Source: Porticoccus sp047635255 (GTDB lineage Bacteria > Pseudomonadota > Gammaproteobacteria > Pseudomonadales > Porticoccaceae). From it: a DNA stretch of 7,891 bases. The stretch lies in contig JBLIIR010000053.1 in assembly GCA_047635255.1 (NCBI GenBank), positions 1 through 7,891 of the forward strand, written 5' to 3'. Both the position numbers and the translations under genes were made by a program. Under the pieces are notes generated by a model. That model was not told where the DNA came from, searched no databases, and saw only the letters and a list, made by a program, of their open reading frames with translations. Shown here one piece after another: positions 1 to 6,649 of the stretch. How positions within the stretch are numbered: the first letter of the stretch is position 1; each line of letters begins with the position of its first letter.

Positions 1-210
1 CAGGATACACTCAACAATTTTTACGCCTGGCTGGAGCGTTACTTAACGGAGAATACATTTGTTGCCGGTGATTCATTTACAATGGCTGACATTACTGCTT
101 TCTGTGCTGTTGATTTTGCCAAATGGGTTGAAAGAGAAATTCCAGAAGGTAATACTCGATCTCTCGAGTGGTACAATAAAGTCTCTATGAGAGACAGCGC
201 AAAAGCCTGA
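1..210 (+). CDS. Glutathione S-transferase family protein, C-terminal end (5' truncated)
   Basis: This is the last 69 codons of a gene that begins before the window; frame 1 is open from base 1 to a TGA at 208-210. The translation has the helical C-terminal domain pattern of cytosolic glutathione S-transferases: a stretch reading YLTENTFVAGDSFTMADITA, where the S-x-x-x-x-D part corresponds to the N-capping box and hydrophobic staple that start a conserved GST helix, followed by an aromatic-rich segment and a W-Y ending. The thioredoxin-like glutathione-binding domain lies outside the window, so substrate and subclass cannot be judged. The next gene starts only 34 bases downstream on the same strand and no terminator lies between, so read-through into the glycan genes is possible, although the functions look unrelated. 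Family assignment is fairly safe; anything finer is not. Confidence 0.8.
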   Translation, partial: QDTLNNFYAWLERYLTENTFVAGDSFTMADITAFCAVDFAKWVEREIPEGNTRSLEWYNKVSMRDSAKA

Positions 211-244
211 TCGATAATAAAAAATAACAGAGATTACCAAATAA

Positions 245-2176
245 ATGTTAAGCACAACTGGGCTATTTTTTTCAAGAAAAATGGGTACTCTGCCGCGCTT
301 TGCTAAGCAGTTTATCGTGCTTACTACAGATGCAGGTCTTTGTGTGCTGGCAGTTTGGGTCGCCTTTTACCTCAGACTAGGTCAGTCTATCTCTTATTCT
401 GAAGAGCCTATCTTAGCAGCAACAATATTTTCTGTAATCTTCGCCATGCCCATCTTATTTTTCTCGGGCATATACATGAGCATCTTTCGTTATTCAGGAA
501 GCGGAGGAATATTTTTAATTATCCGGGCAATCGGGCTATATACTTTTATATATGCAGGCCTCATTACTGGCATTGGAGTTCTAGGAATTCCAAAAACCAT
601 AGGGTTAATTCAGCCGCTATTATTGATAATTTTCATCACAGGATCCAGATGGCTAGCTTTTGTATGCTTGAGCTCACGATATCATGGTCCATTACCAAGA
701 GCATTGATCTATGGCGCTGGTAAAGCAGGTCAGGAGCTAAACGCCGCTCTCGATATAAATAACCGCATGAAAATAGTTGGATTTCTGGATGATGACAAAA
801 AACTACATGGCCACACGATCAATGGCAAACCGATTTTATCGCAAGAAGAAATGCCAAATCTAATTTTATCCAAAGGTATCACGCACGTATTGCTAGCGAT
901 ACCATCAGCTAGCCGACGACACCGAAATGACATCATAAAACGTATTGGAAATTACCAGATTTCTGTTCATACCATACCCAGCTTGCTAGATCTAACAGAG
1001 GGCCGAGTGACTGTTTCTAATTTACAGGAGCTTGATATAAACGATCTACTGGGTCGCGAAGAAGTCAAGCCTGATAGGCTTCTGCTGACAAAAAATATCA
1101 CTGGTAAGATTATGCTGGTAACAGGGGCAGGAGGATCAATAGGGGGCGAGCTCTGTCGACAAATCATTCAATATAATCCAAGCAAGTTATTGTTGCTAGA
1201 AATCAGCGAATTTGCCTTGTATTCAATTCATACTGAACTCGAAGAATTCCAAGCCAGTAGAAATTCTGATATTGAATTAATTCCATTACTTGCCTCTGTG
1301 CAAGATAAAAATCGCATGCAAGCAATCATATCCACCTGGAAACCTAACACCATTTATCATGCAGCTGCTTATAAACATGTGCCGTTAGTGGAATACAACC
1401 TAACAGAAGGGGTCAAGAACAATATTGTCGGAACACTGGTAACCGCACAAGCAGCCATTAAAAACGAGGTTTCAAATTTTATACTTATATCTACCGATAA
1501 AGCAGTTCGTCCAACTAATGCCATGGGTGCTAGCAAACGTCTCGCTGAATTATGCCTGCAATCTTTATTTGCACATCAAAAGCATTCCAAAAAAACACAA
1601 TTCTCTATGGTGAGGTTTGGCAATGTAATAGATTCATCAGGGTCTGTAATTCCAAAATTTCGCAACCAAATACAAGCTGGCGGGCCTATCACCCTAACTC
1701 ATCCGGATATCACTCGTTACTTTATGACTATTAGAGAAGCAGCGGAATTGGTGATCCAGGCCGGCTCCATGGCAACTGGTGGAGATGTGTTTATCTTGGA
1801 TATGGGTGAACCAATTAGGATTGCTGATCTAGCTCAGCGGATGGTTACCCTGTCGGGGCTGACCATTCAGGATAATCTTAATCCCGATGGGGATATAGAA
1901 ATTAGCATCACTGGTATCCGACCAGGAGAAAAACTTTACGAGGAGCTATTGCTTGGCAAGGATCCTCAACCGACATCCCATCCCAAGATTCAACAGGCGC
2001 ATGATGCGTTCATTAGTTGGGAGGAGTTAGAAGTTGATATCAATTTACTACAAAATGCATTTATTCAAAATGACTTGCGTTTAACGCTCAGTATTCTCGA
2101 AAAACTTGTCACAGACTACAAGTCAAGCACTGCAATAGTCGACTACATGCATGTAGCGCTAGAGCGACAAAAATAA
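245..2176 (+). CDS. Membrane-anchored UDP-N-acetylhexosamine 4,6-dehydratase (WbpM/PglF/CapD family)
   Basis: The 643-residue protein has the full-length WbpM/PglF layout. About four hydrophobic segments lie near residues 23-43, 57-79, 89-113 and 119-143. A first Rossmann-like domain starts with GAGKAGQ (157-163). The catalytic short-chain dehydrogenase domain starts with TGAGGSIGGEL (293-303). The active site T417-D418-K419, with M427 in place of the usual Tyr and K431 after it, matches C. jejuni PglF Thr395, Asp396, Lys397 and Met405 at a constant offset. The family removes water from UDP-GlcNAc to give UDP-4-keto-6-deoxy sugar on the cytoplasmic membrane face, the first step to QuiNAc-, FucNAc- or bacillosamine-type sugars. 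Two residues deviate from the usual motifs: G301 (normally Ser) and D463 in FGNVIDSSGS (normally FGNVLGSSGS). The ATG at 281 (Met13), giving MGTLPRFAKQF, is a realistic alternative start because related proteins often begin close to LPRF; neither start has a strong ribosome site. Confidence 0.93.
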   Translation: MLSTTGLFFSRKMGTLPRFAKQFIVLTTDAGLCVLAVWVAFYLRLGQSISYSEEPILAATIFSVIFAMPILFFSGIYMSIFRYSGSGGIFLIIRAIGLYTFIYAGLITGIGVLGIPKTIGLIQPLLLIIFITGSRWLAFVCLSSRYHGPLPRALIYGAGKAGQELNAALDINNRMKIVGFLDDDKKLHGHTINGKPILSQEEMPNLILSKGITHVLLAIPSASRRHRNDIIKRIGNYQISVHTIPSLLDLTEGRVTVSNLQELDINDLLGREEVKPDRLLLTKNITGKIMLVTGAGGSIGGELCRQIIQYNPSKLLLLEISEFALYSIHTELEEFQASRNSDIELIPLLASVQDKNRMQAIISTWKPNTIYHAAAYKHVPLVEYNLTEGVKNNIVGTLVTAQAAIKNEVSNFILISTDKAVRPTNAMGASKRLAELCLQSLFAHQKHSKKTQFSMVRFGNVIDSSGSVIPKFRNQIQAGGPITLTHPDITRYFMTIREAAELVIQAGSMATGGDVFILDMGEPIRIADLAQRMVTLSGLTIQDNLNPDGDIEISITGIRPGEKLYEELLLGKDPQPTSHPKIQQAHDAFISWEELEVDINLLQNAFIQNDLRLTLSILEKLVTDYKSSTAIVDYMHVALERQK

Positions 2177-2197
2177 CACTGGCGACACCATAAAGAA

Positions 2198-2227
2198 TTG
2201 CTTGGCGTTTCGGTCAGCCTTTATTAT
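2198..2227 (+). promoter_or_regulatory. Weak candidate sigma-70 promoter before the dehydrogenase gene
   Basis: The 89-base gap between the dehydratase and dehydrogenase genes holds TTGCTT (2198-2203), an 18-base spacer and TATTAT (2222-2227). A 10-base perfect palindrome GAATTAATTC follows at 2232-2241, before the ribosome site. Both boxes match the consensus only partly. The gap is longer than usual inside an operon, which is the main reason to consider an internal promoter; simple co-transcription is just as likely. Confidence 0.22.
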
Positions 2228-2265
2228 AGTTGAATTAATTCTTACTATCGGGAGCACCCTAAGAT

Positions 2266-3558
2266 ATGATCAGCAGCGCCCCACAATCAATATTCGACTT
2301 AAAACTTGCTGTTATTGGTCTTGGTTATGTTGGTCTGCCACTTGCTGTGGAGTTTGGGAAAAAATACCCTCTTATCGGTTTTGATATTAATACCGGTCGC
2401 ATTGAAGAGCTAAAAAAAGGCATTGATAAAACACTAGAAGTTACAGATAAAGAAATTAAACAAGCAAGCTATGTGACTTACACGTCCAACCATGACGACC
2501 TAAAGAATGCTAACTGCTACATAGTCACCGTCCCGACTCCGATCAATAAGGATAAGCGGCCCAATTTAACGCCGTTACTTAAAGCGAGCGAGGCAATCGG
2601 TAGGGTCTTAAAAAAAGGTGACATCGTAATCTATGAGTCAACAGTTTACCCTGGCGCAACCGAAGAAGACTGCGTGCCAGTACTTGAGGAGTATTCAAAC
2701 CTTAAATTTAATGAAGACTTCTTTTGTGGCTATAGCCCTGAACGCATTAACCCCGGCGATAAAGAGCATCGTATCACCAACATCAAAAAGGTCACCTCCG
2801 GCTCGACGCCAGAAATCGCTGACCTCATCGACACTCTTTATAATGAAATCATTACCGCCGGGACACATAAAGCTAAGAGCATAAAAATTGCTGAGGCTGC
2901 CAAGGTTATCGAAAATACCCAGCGTGATCTCAACATCGCCCTTATTAATGAGCTTGCTATCATTTTCAACAAGATGGACATCGATACCCAAGCAGTGCTG
3001 GAGGCTGCTGGCAGCAAGTGGAACTTCCTGCCCTTCCGGCCCGGCCTTGTAGGTGGGCACTGCATCGGTGTGGACCCATACTATTTGACACATAAAGCTC
3101 AGTCGATCGGTTACACTCCTGAAATAATTCTTGCCGGCAGGCGAATGAATGACGGCATGGGGGCTTATGTTGCCTCACAATTAATTGGGGCGATGAACAA
3201 GAAAAAAATTCAGATCGAGGGATCAAAAATCTTAATCATGGGGTTGACCTTTAAGGAAAACTGTCCAGATTTACGCAACACTAAGATTATAGACATCATT
3301 CATGAATTAGGAATGTATAATGTTCAGGTCGATGTTTACGACCCCTGGGCGGACAAAAATGAAGCGCAGATAGAATATGGGCTCACGATGACAACGGCAC
3401 CTTTACCTGGCACCTATGATGCTATCGTCATTGCTGTTGCGCATGATAAATTTAAGGTAATGGGTGTCGAAAAAATTCGACGTTTTGCCTCTCCCGAACA
3501 TATTATTTATGACTTAAAATACCTGCTAGATGAAGCATCATCGGATCTGCGTTTATGA
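2266..3558 (+). CDS. tviB: UDP-N-acetylhexosamine 6-dehydrogenase, TviB/WbpO type
   Basis: At 430 residues this is a full-length UDP-glucose/GDP-mannose dehydrogenase family enzyme. It oxidises the C6 hydroxyl of a UDP-N-acetylhexosamine to a carboxylate with two NAD+, giving UDP-GlcNAcA or UDP-GalNAcA. Visible are the NAD site GLGYVGLP (18-25) with acidic D40 closing the second strand, the linker with K213 and N217 (AAKVIENTQRD), the catalytic Cys266 in GGHCIGVDPYYL, and the C-terminal domain with TFKENCPDLRNT (328-339). Long blocks (YESTVYPG, YSPERINPGDK, SKWNFLPFRPGLVGGHC) and the end SDLRL resemble Vi-antigen TviB more than WecC or Ugd. The sequence cannot separate GlcNAc from GalNAc as substrate. 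A GGGAG at 2250-2254 precedes the ATG by 11 bases. The gap to the dehydratase is 89 bases, and the stop overlaps the next start as ATGA, so this gene and the transferase are translationally coupled. Confidence 0.93.
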   Translation: MISSAPQSIFDLKLAVIGLGYVGLPLAVEFGKKYPLIGFDINTGRIEELKKGIDKTLEVTDKEIKQASYVTYTSNHDDLKNANCYIVTVPTPINKDKRPNLTPLLKASEAIGRVLKKGDIVIYESTVYPGATEEDCVPVLEEYSNLKFNEDFFCGYSPERINPGDKEHRITNIKKVTSGSTPEIADLIDTLYNEIITAGTHKAKSIKIAEAAKVIENTQRDLNIALINELAIIFNKMDIDTQAVLEAAGSKWNFLPFRPGLVGGHCIGVDPYYLTHKAQSIGYTPEIILAGRRMNDGMGAYVASQLIGAMNKKKIQIEGSKILIMGLTFKENCPDLRNTKIIDIIHELGMYNVQVDVYDPWADKNEAQIEYGLTMTTAPLPGTYDAIVIAVAHDKFKVMGVEKIRRFASPEHIIYDLKYLLDEASSDLRL

Positions 3559-4130
3559 GCGAATTGAATCAAAAAATTCTACGTTCGATGGATTTTTTAT
3601 TATCTTTTTCTGGTTTAATGCTATTTTCTCCATTGTTACTTCCTGTGTTATTTTTTGACAGCATTGGCTCTCGCACGCTCTTGTTTAAACAAGAGCGTAT
3701 AGGTCGCAACCAAAAACCTTTTATTCTAGTAAAATTTCGCACCATGCTGCCAGGCACGCCATCTATTGCTTCGCATCTGTCCAGCGCATCTGCGGTAACA
3801 TCGGTCGGGAAAATTTTACGTCGGACAAAACTAGATGAATTACCGCAACTATGGAATGTGCTCAAAGGCGAGATGAGCCTTGTTGGCCCGAGACCCTGCT
3901 TGACCAATCAAAATCAGCTGATTCAAGAACGTGAGGCACTCGGGGTCTACGACATCCGTCCTGGTATTACAGGTCTAGCGCAAATTCAAGGAATAGACAT
4001 GTCCAACCCGCAGTTGCTAGCGGAGGTTGATGCAAGGATGCTGACAACACTCAATCTGAAGAATTATTTTCGGTACGTTTTTTTAACGCTTATGGGTAAG
4101 GGTTTGGGTGACAAAATAAACCCAAACTAA
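3555..4130 (+). CDS. Polyprenyl-phosphate sugar-1-phosphate transferase (small monotopic, PglC/WcaJ family)
   Basis: The 191-residue protein is a compact bacterial sugar transferase close in length to PglC (about 200 residues), lacking the extra N-terminal membrane domain of WbaP or WcaJ. It would move a sugar phosphate from a UDP-sugar to undecaprenyl phosphate at the inner membrane face, priming glycan synthesis. One hydrophobic segment (about 12-35) carries a central S25-P26, the break expected of the re-entrant membrane helix. Downstream are KFRTM (60-64), the catalytic Asp-Glu pair D94-E95 in TKLDELPQLWNVLKGEMSLVGPRP, and RPGITGLAQ (135-143). The ATG overlaps the dehydrogenase stop, so initiation probably depends on coupling. 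An 8-bp hairpin covers the final codons. The donor sugar is not readable; the neighbours suggest a 6-deoxy amino sugar or an N-acetylhexosamine. Confidence 0.9.
   Translation: MSELNQKILRSMDFLLSFSGLMLFSPLLLPVLFFDSIGSRTLLFKQERIGRNQKPFILVKFRTMLPGTPSIASHLSSASAVTSVGKILRRTKLDELPQLWNVLKGEMSLVGPRPCLTNQNQLIQEREALGVYDIRPGITGLAQIQGIDMSNPQLLAEVDARMLTTLNLKNYFRYVFLTLMGKGLGDKINPN
4102..4127. repeat. Perfect 8-bp inverted repeat over the end of the sugar transferase gene
   Basis: GTTTGGGT (4102-4109) and ACCCAAAC (4120-4127) are perfect complements separated by 10 bases. The hairpin covers the last nine codons of the transferase gene, just before its TAA. Neither strand has a T-run after the stem, so it is not a standard intrinsic terminator. 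It could still pause or stabilise the 3' end of the plus-strand mRNA, or of read-through from tRNA-Ser on the minus strand. Confidence 0.5.
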
Positions 4131-4160
4131 AGACATGGTAACCAAAATTTGATTAATGTA

Positions 4161-4248
4161 TGGCGGTGAGAGAGGGATTCGAACCCTCGGTACGTTACCG
4201 TACACACGCTTTCCAAGCGTGCGCCTTAAGCCACTCGGCCACCTCACC
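4161..4248 (-). tRNA. tRNA-Ser (anticodon GGA)
   Basis: On the minus strand an 88-base serine tRNA can be folded by eye. The acceptor GGTGAGG pairs with CTCACC near the 3' end, a discriminator G follows, and CCA is encoded at 4163-4161. The anticodon stem CACGC/GCGTG encloses the loop TTGGAAA, placing anticodon GGA at 4214-4212, which reads UCC and UCU. A long variable arm with stem GTACG/CGTAC confirms class II serine type, and the T arm GAGGGTTCGAATCCCTC is regular. It closely resembles E. coli serW/serX. It lies downstream of the nitroreductase gene on the same strand and faces the glycan genes head-on. No clear promoter boxes or U-tract terminator were seen for it. Confidence 0.97.
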
Positions 4249-4263
4249 ATAAAATGGTTTTTT
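4246..4263 (+). terminator. Possible weak intrinsic terminator facing the glycan operon
   Basis: On the plus strand ACCAT (4246-4250), a three-base AAA loop and ATGGT (4254-4258) form a short stem followed by five more T (4259-4263). The stem is only 5 bp, so termination would be inefficient. It overlaps the first three bases of tRNA-Ser on the opposite strand. It is the only stem plus T-run I see after the sugar transferase gene on that strand. Confidence 0.25.
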
Positions 4264-4392
4264 GCTTAGATAGTGCGCCACTATGATCGCTGCACAGAAA
4301 TATTTCTTACCCTCTTATACTGAAAAATCCAGACTTCATAGTGCAAATTAAAGCGATCGAACTCTACACAACCACTCCTTAAATAGCAATCG

Positions 4393-4953
4393 TCAAGGCC
4401 AAGATTGAAAGTAATCCTCGGTGTTCATTTTGGGGGCCTTAGCTTCACAGCCAGGAGAAGCAGTCCCTAGGTACAAAAAACCAACGATTGCCTCACTCAT
4501 TGTTAAGCCTAGTTCGGCAGAAAATTTATTATCGTAAGCTAAATCACCAGTGCGCCAAACAGCTCCTATTCCCTGCGCATAAGCCGCCGTCAGCATATTT
4601 TGTGCTGCTGCTCCAGCTGAAATAATTTGCTCTATTCGCGGGATCCTGGGGTGATCTTTAATGCATGCAATCACAATCACAATAGTTGGAGCTCTCATGG
4701 CCTTGTTAGCGGCCAGTTCACATTTTTTTTCTGACAAATTGTCTATTTTTTGTTTTGCAGCCGCAATAAATAATTCACCTAATTTTTTTCGACCATCCCC
4801 CTCGATCATCAAAAATCTCCACGGGCGCAAGCGTCCATGATCAGCCGCCCTAAGTGCTGATTTTTGTATATTTTCAAGAACTTGAATCGTGGGTCCAGGG
4901 GCAACCAGTCTTGTGCTAGACGCCCTATTCTGCAAAGCAACTAATGCATCCAT
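4393..4953 (-). CDS. ydjA: YdjA-like FMN-dependent nitroreductase
   Basis: The 186-residue protein matches the minimal nitroreductase YdjA (183 residues in E. coli) in length and along its whole sequence. These homodimeric flavoproteins bind FMN and use NAD(P)H to reduce nitro or other electrophilic compounds; the natural substrate of YdjA is unclear. FMN-site signals are R10, S12/S13 and R15 in NRASSTRL at the N-terminus, DHGRLRPWRF (38-47) with H39, R43 and P44, and AVWRTG (131-136) with the phosphate-binding W-R-T-G turn. IVGFLYLGT near the C-terminus is also typical. The ATG at 4953-4951 is favoured by AGGTGA at 4962-4957. A TATAAT box lies 31 bases upstream, so the gene probably has its own promoter, although it follows queF by 74 bases on the same strand. 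Its end is intact; no terminator was found before tRNA-Ser. Confidence 0.9.
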   Translation of the reverse strand: MDALVALQNRASSTRLVAPGPTIQVLENIQKSALRAADHGRLRPWRFLMIEGDGRKKLGELFIAAAKQKIDNLSEKKCELAANKAMRAPTIVIVIACIKDHPRIPRIEQIISAGAAAQNMLTAAYAQGIGAVWRTGDLAYDNKFSAELGLTMSEAIVGFLYLGTASPGCEAKAPKMNTEDYFQSWP

Positions 4954-4984
4954 TTTTCACCTATACAAAAAATAAGTATTTCTC

Positions 4985-5003
4985 ATTATAGCAGGTCGCC
5001 TGC
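4985..5003 (-). promoter_or_regulatory. Nitroreductase promoter: TATAAT with an adjacent palindrome
   Basis: On the minus strand a perfect TATAAT lies at 4990-4985, about 25 bases upstream of a leader that reaches the ribosome site and ATG at 4953. A -35 box is poor (only a T-rich stretch about 17-18 bases upstream). Immediately upstream of the -10, in the spacer, is the perfect inverted repeat GCAGG-CGA-CCTGC (5003-4991), a good position for a repressor or activator site. The same hairpin also lies 25 bases past the queF stop but lacks a T-run. Confidence 0.45.
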
Positions 5004-5027
5004 CTGAAAAATAAGCAGTCTCTCTGC

Positions 5028-5852
5028 TCACTGACAAGATATACGAATTAATGGTGGATGTATTTTTTTCGAACTACGATAAGGATTAATATCTAAACCG
5101 CCTCGACGAGAGTATCTAGCATAAACTTCCAATTCTACAGGTCGACAACGGGCATATACCTCCGAATATATACGCTCAACACATTGCTCATGAAAATCTT
5201 GATGGTGACGGTAAGAAATAATGTATTTGAGGGCGCCCACAGCATTAATTGGGTGTCCTGTATATCTAATCATAATGCTAGCCCAATCAGGCTGATTGGT
5301 GACGGGGCAGTTGGTCTTCAGCAGATGACTATAGAGTGTTTCTGTGACTATCTCACCACTTTCTTCTGCAGATAGCAACGAAGGGTCTGGCTTGTAAGTA
5401 TCAACGACAATATCTAGATCATCCAGCAATATGCCTGAGAATGAAGGGAGTCCGCGAATATGGAAATCATCCAAGCTATACATATGGACATCTACCGGGC
5501 CCTCTACGCAGCTTTCGATATCCTTTTTCATTAGCGCTGAAATACCATCACTGGACTTACATTTTATTTGATTCAAGGAGTTCAGGTATAACTTTAAAGA
5601 CTTGGATTCCACTATATTCTTTGTTTCACACGATACAGTGACCTCAGCGATAGCAAACTTAGGTTTACCTTTTAAATCCAACCAAGAAACTTCGTAGGCT
5701 GTCCAGATGTCCACCCCATAAAAGGGATAATTATCATCAATTTTTATTATCTGTCGCCCATTTTTCCTGAGAATAGGGCACAATAAACCTGAATCATAAT
5801 CTGACGGATACGTAGTGTTAGCGCCTAAAATAAAATTATTATCAGTGGCCAT
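5028..5852 (-). CDS. queF: NADPH-dependent 7-cyano-7-deazaguanine reductase (long, E. coli type)
   Basis: QueF reduces the nitrile preQ0 to the aminomethyl base preQ1 with two NADPH in the cytoplasm, a step in making the queuosine of tRNA anticodons. Numbering from the GTG at 5858 (276 residues), the QueF signature ESKSLKLYLNSLNQ is at 84-97 and the nucleophilic Cys184 lies in KTNCPVTNQPDW with the acid D191. H223-E224 (FHEQC) binds substrate, and YARYSRRGGLDINPYRS (246-262) ends the catalytic half. The length and two-half layout are those of the E. coli form (282 residues), not the short Bacillus form. I prefer the ATG at 5852 (274 residues), because AGGTG at 5860-5856 is its ribosome site and the GTG at 5858 falls inside it. 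The gene starts 23 bases after the permease stop, so it is most likely transcribed with yadGH. Confidence 0.96.
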   Translation of the reverse strand: MATDNNFILGANTTYPSDYDSGLLCPILRKNGRQIIKIDDNYPFYGVDIWTAYEVSWLDLKGKPKFAIAEVTVSCETKNIVESKSLKLYLNSLNQIKCKSSDGISALMKKDIESCVEGPVDVHMYSLDDFHIRGLPSFSGILLDDLDIVVDTYKPDPSLLSAEESGEIVTETLYSHLLKTNCPVTNQPDWASIMIRYTGHPINAVGALKYIISYRHHQDFHEQCVERIYSEVYARCRPVELEVYARYSRRGGLDINPYRSSKKIHPPLIRISCQ

Positions 5853-5875
5853 GAGCACCTATTTGTTATATCAAC

Positions 5876-6649
5876 TTACGTTCTGAGGCGTTTTCCTTGA
5901 TTGAGCAGATATGAAGCATAGCAAAATAAAACAATACAAAGAGTAACCACCATAAAAAATGCCCAGCCTATACTAATGTCAGATACCCCCAAAAGGCCAT
6001 ACCTGAAAGCATTAACCATATAAAGAACAGGGTTTATCATTGAAATATCCTGCCAAAATTTAGGCAACATCTCCATGGAATAAAACACCCCACCTAAATA
6101 TGTAAGTGGCGTCAAAATAAAAACTGGAATGATGGATATATCATCAAAACTATTTGCATAAATAGCGTTAATGAAGCCAGTCAGCGAAAATAGTACTGAT
6201 GTAAAAAAAACAATAGCAATAGTAATAGTAATGTTATGGACTTGAAGATCAGTAAAAAATAGGGACAAGCATGTCACGATAGATCCTACAGCCAGCCCCC
6301 GAATTACGCCCCCAATTACATATCCAGACAAAAGAACATAGCTTGGGACAGGGGAAACTAACACCTCCTCAATAGACCTCTGAAATTTGGCACCAAAAAA
6401 GGATGAGACAACATTACCATACGAATTAGTGATAACGGACATCATGATTAACCCAGGAACGACAAATTCAATATAAGAAAACCCTGCCATGCGTCCAATA
6501 CGAGGGCCTATCAAAGTGCCGAAGATTACAAAATACAAAGCAATAGTGATTGCCGGGGGCAACAAGGTCTGCGGCCAGATACGAGTAAATCTTCTAATCT
6601 CTTTTACCAAAATGGTAACAAAGGCTATCCGCTGCTCTCTAAAATTCAT
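5876..6649 (-). CDS. yadH: ABC-2 type transporter permease, YadH-like
   Basis: The 257-residue integral membrane protein belongs to the ABC-2 family and is close to E. coli YadH (256 residues) throughout. About six hydrophobic segments lie near residues 28-48, 60-80, 106-131, 140-163, 172-191 and 229-248. Family blocks include FSYIEFVVPGLIMMSVI, SSFFGAKFQRSIEE (the cytoplasmic coupling region), LTPLTYLGGVFYS and NPVLYMVNAFRYGLLG. It should form the export channel as a dimer with the ATPase next door. The start ATG at 6649 overlaps the ATPase stop by ATGA, showing tight translational coupling. The exported substrate of YadGH-type systems is not established, and nothing here adds a hint apart from the queF neighbour. 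Confidence 0.94.
   Translation of the reverse strand: MNFREQRIAFVTILVKEIRRFTRIWPQTLLPPAITIALYFVIFGTLIGPRIGRMAGFSYIEFVVPGLIMMSVITNSYGNVVSSFFGAKFQRSIEEVLVSPVPSYVLLSGYVIGGVIRGLAVGSIVTCLSLFFTDLQVHNITITIAIVFFTSVLFSLTGFINAIYANSFDDISIIPVFILTPLTYLGGVFYSMEMLPKFWQDISMINPVLYMVNAFRYGLLGVSDISIGWAFFMVVTLCIVLFCYASYLLNQGKRLRT

Noticed and set aside
181..195. Inverted repeat GTCTC-TATGA-GAGAC near the end of the GST gene
   Set aside because: The stem is only 5 bp, lies within coding sequence and has no T-run, so it does not support a terminator or operator call.
2695..3093. A 132-codon minus-strand open frame inside the dehydrogenase gene
   Set aside because: It lies wholly opposite a clearly conserved plus-strand enzyme, resembles no family I know, and is the kind of antisense frame that codon bias produces.
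3569..3907. A 112-codon minus-strand open frame inside the sugar transferase gene
   Set aside because: It is fully antisense to the conserved transferase, its composition is not protein-like, and it has no neighbour context.
4161..4248. tRNA-Ser as an integration site for a genomic island
   Set aside because: No duplicated tRNA 3' end, integrase gene or other mobile-element sign is present; the similar string in tRNA-Gly is just the conserved T arm.
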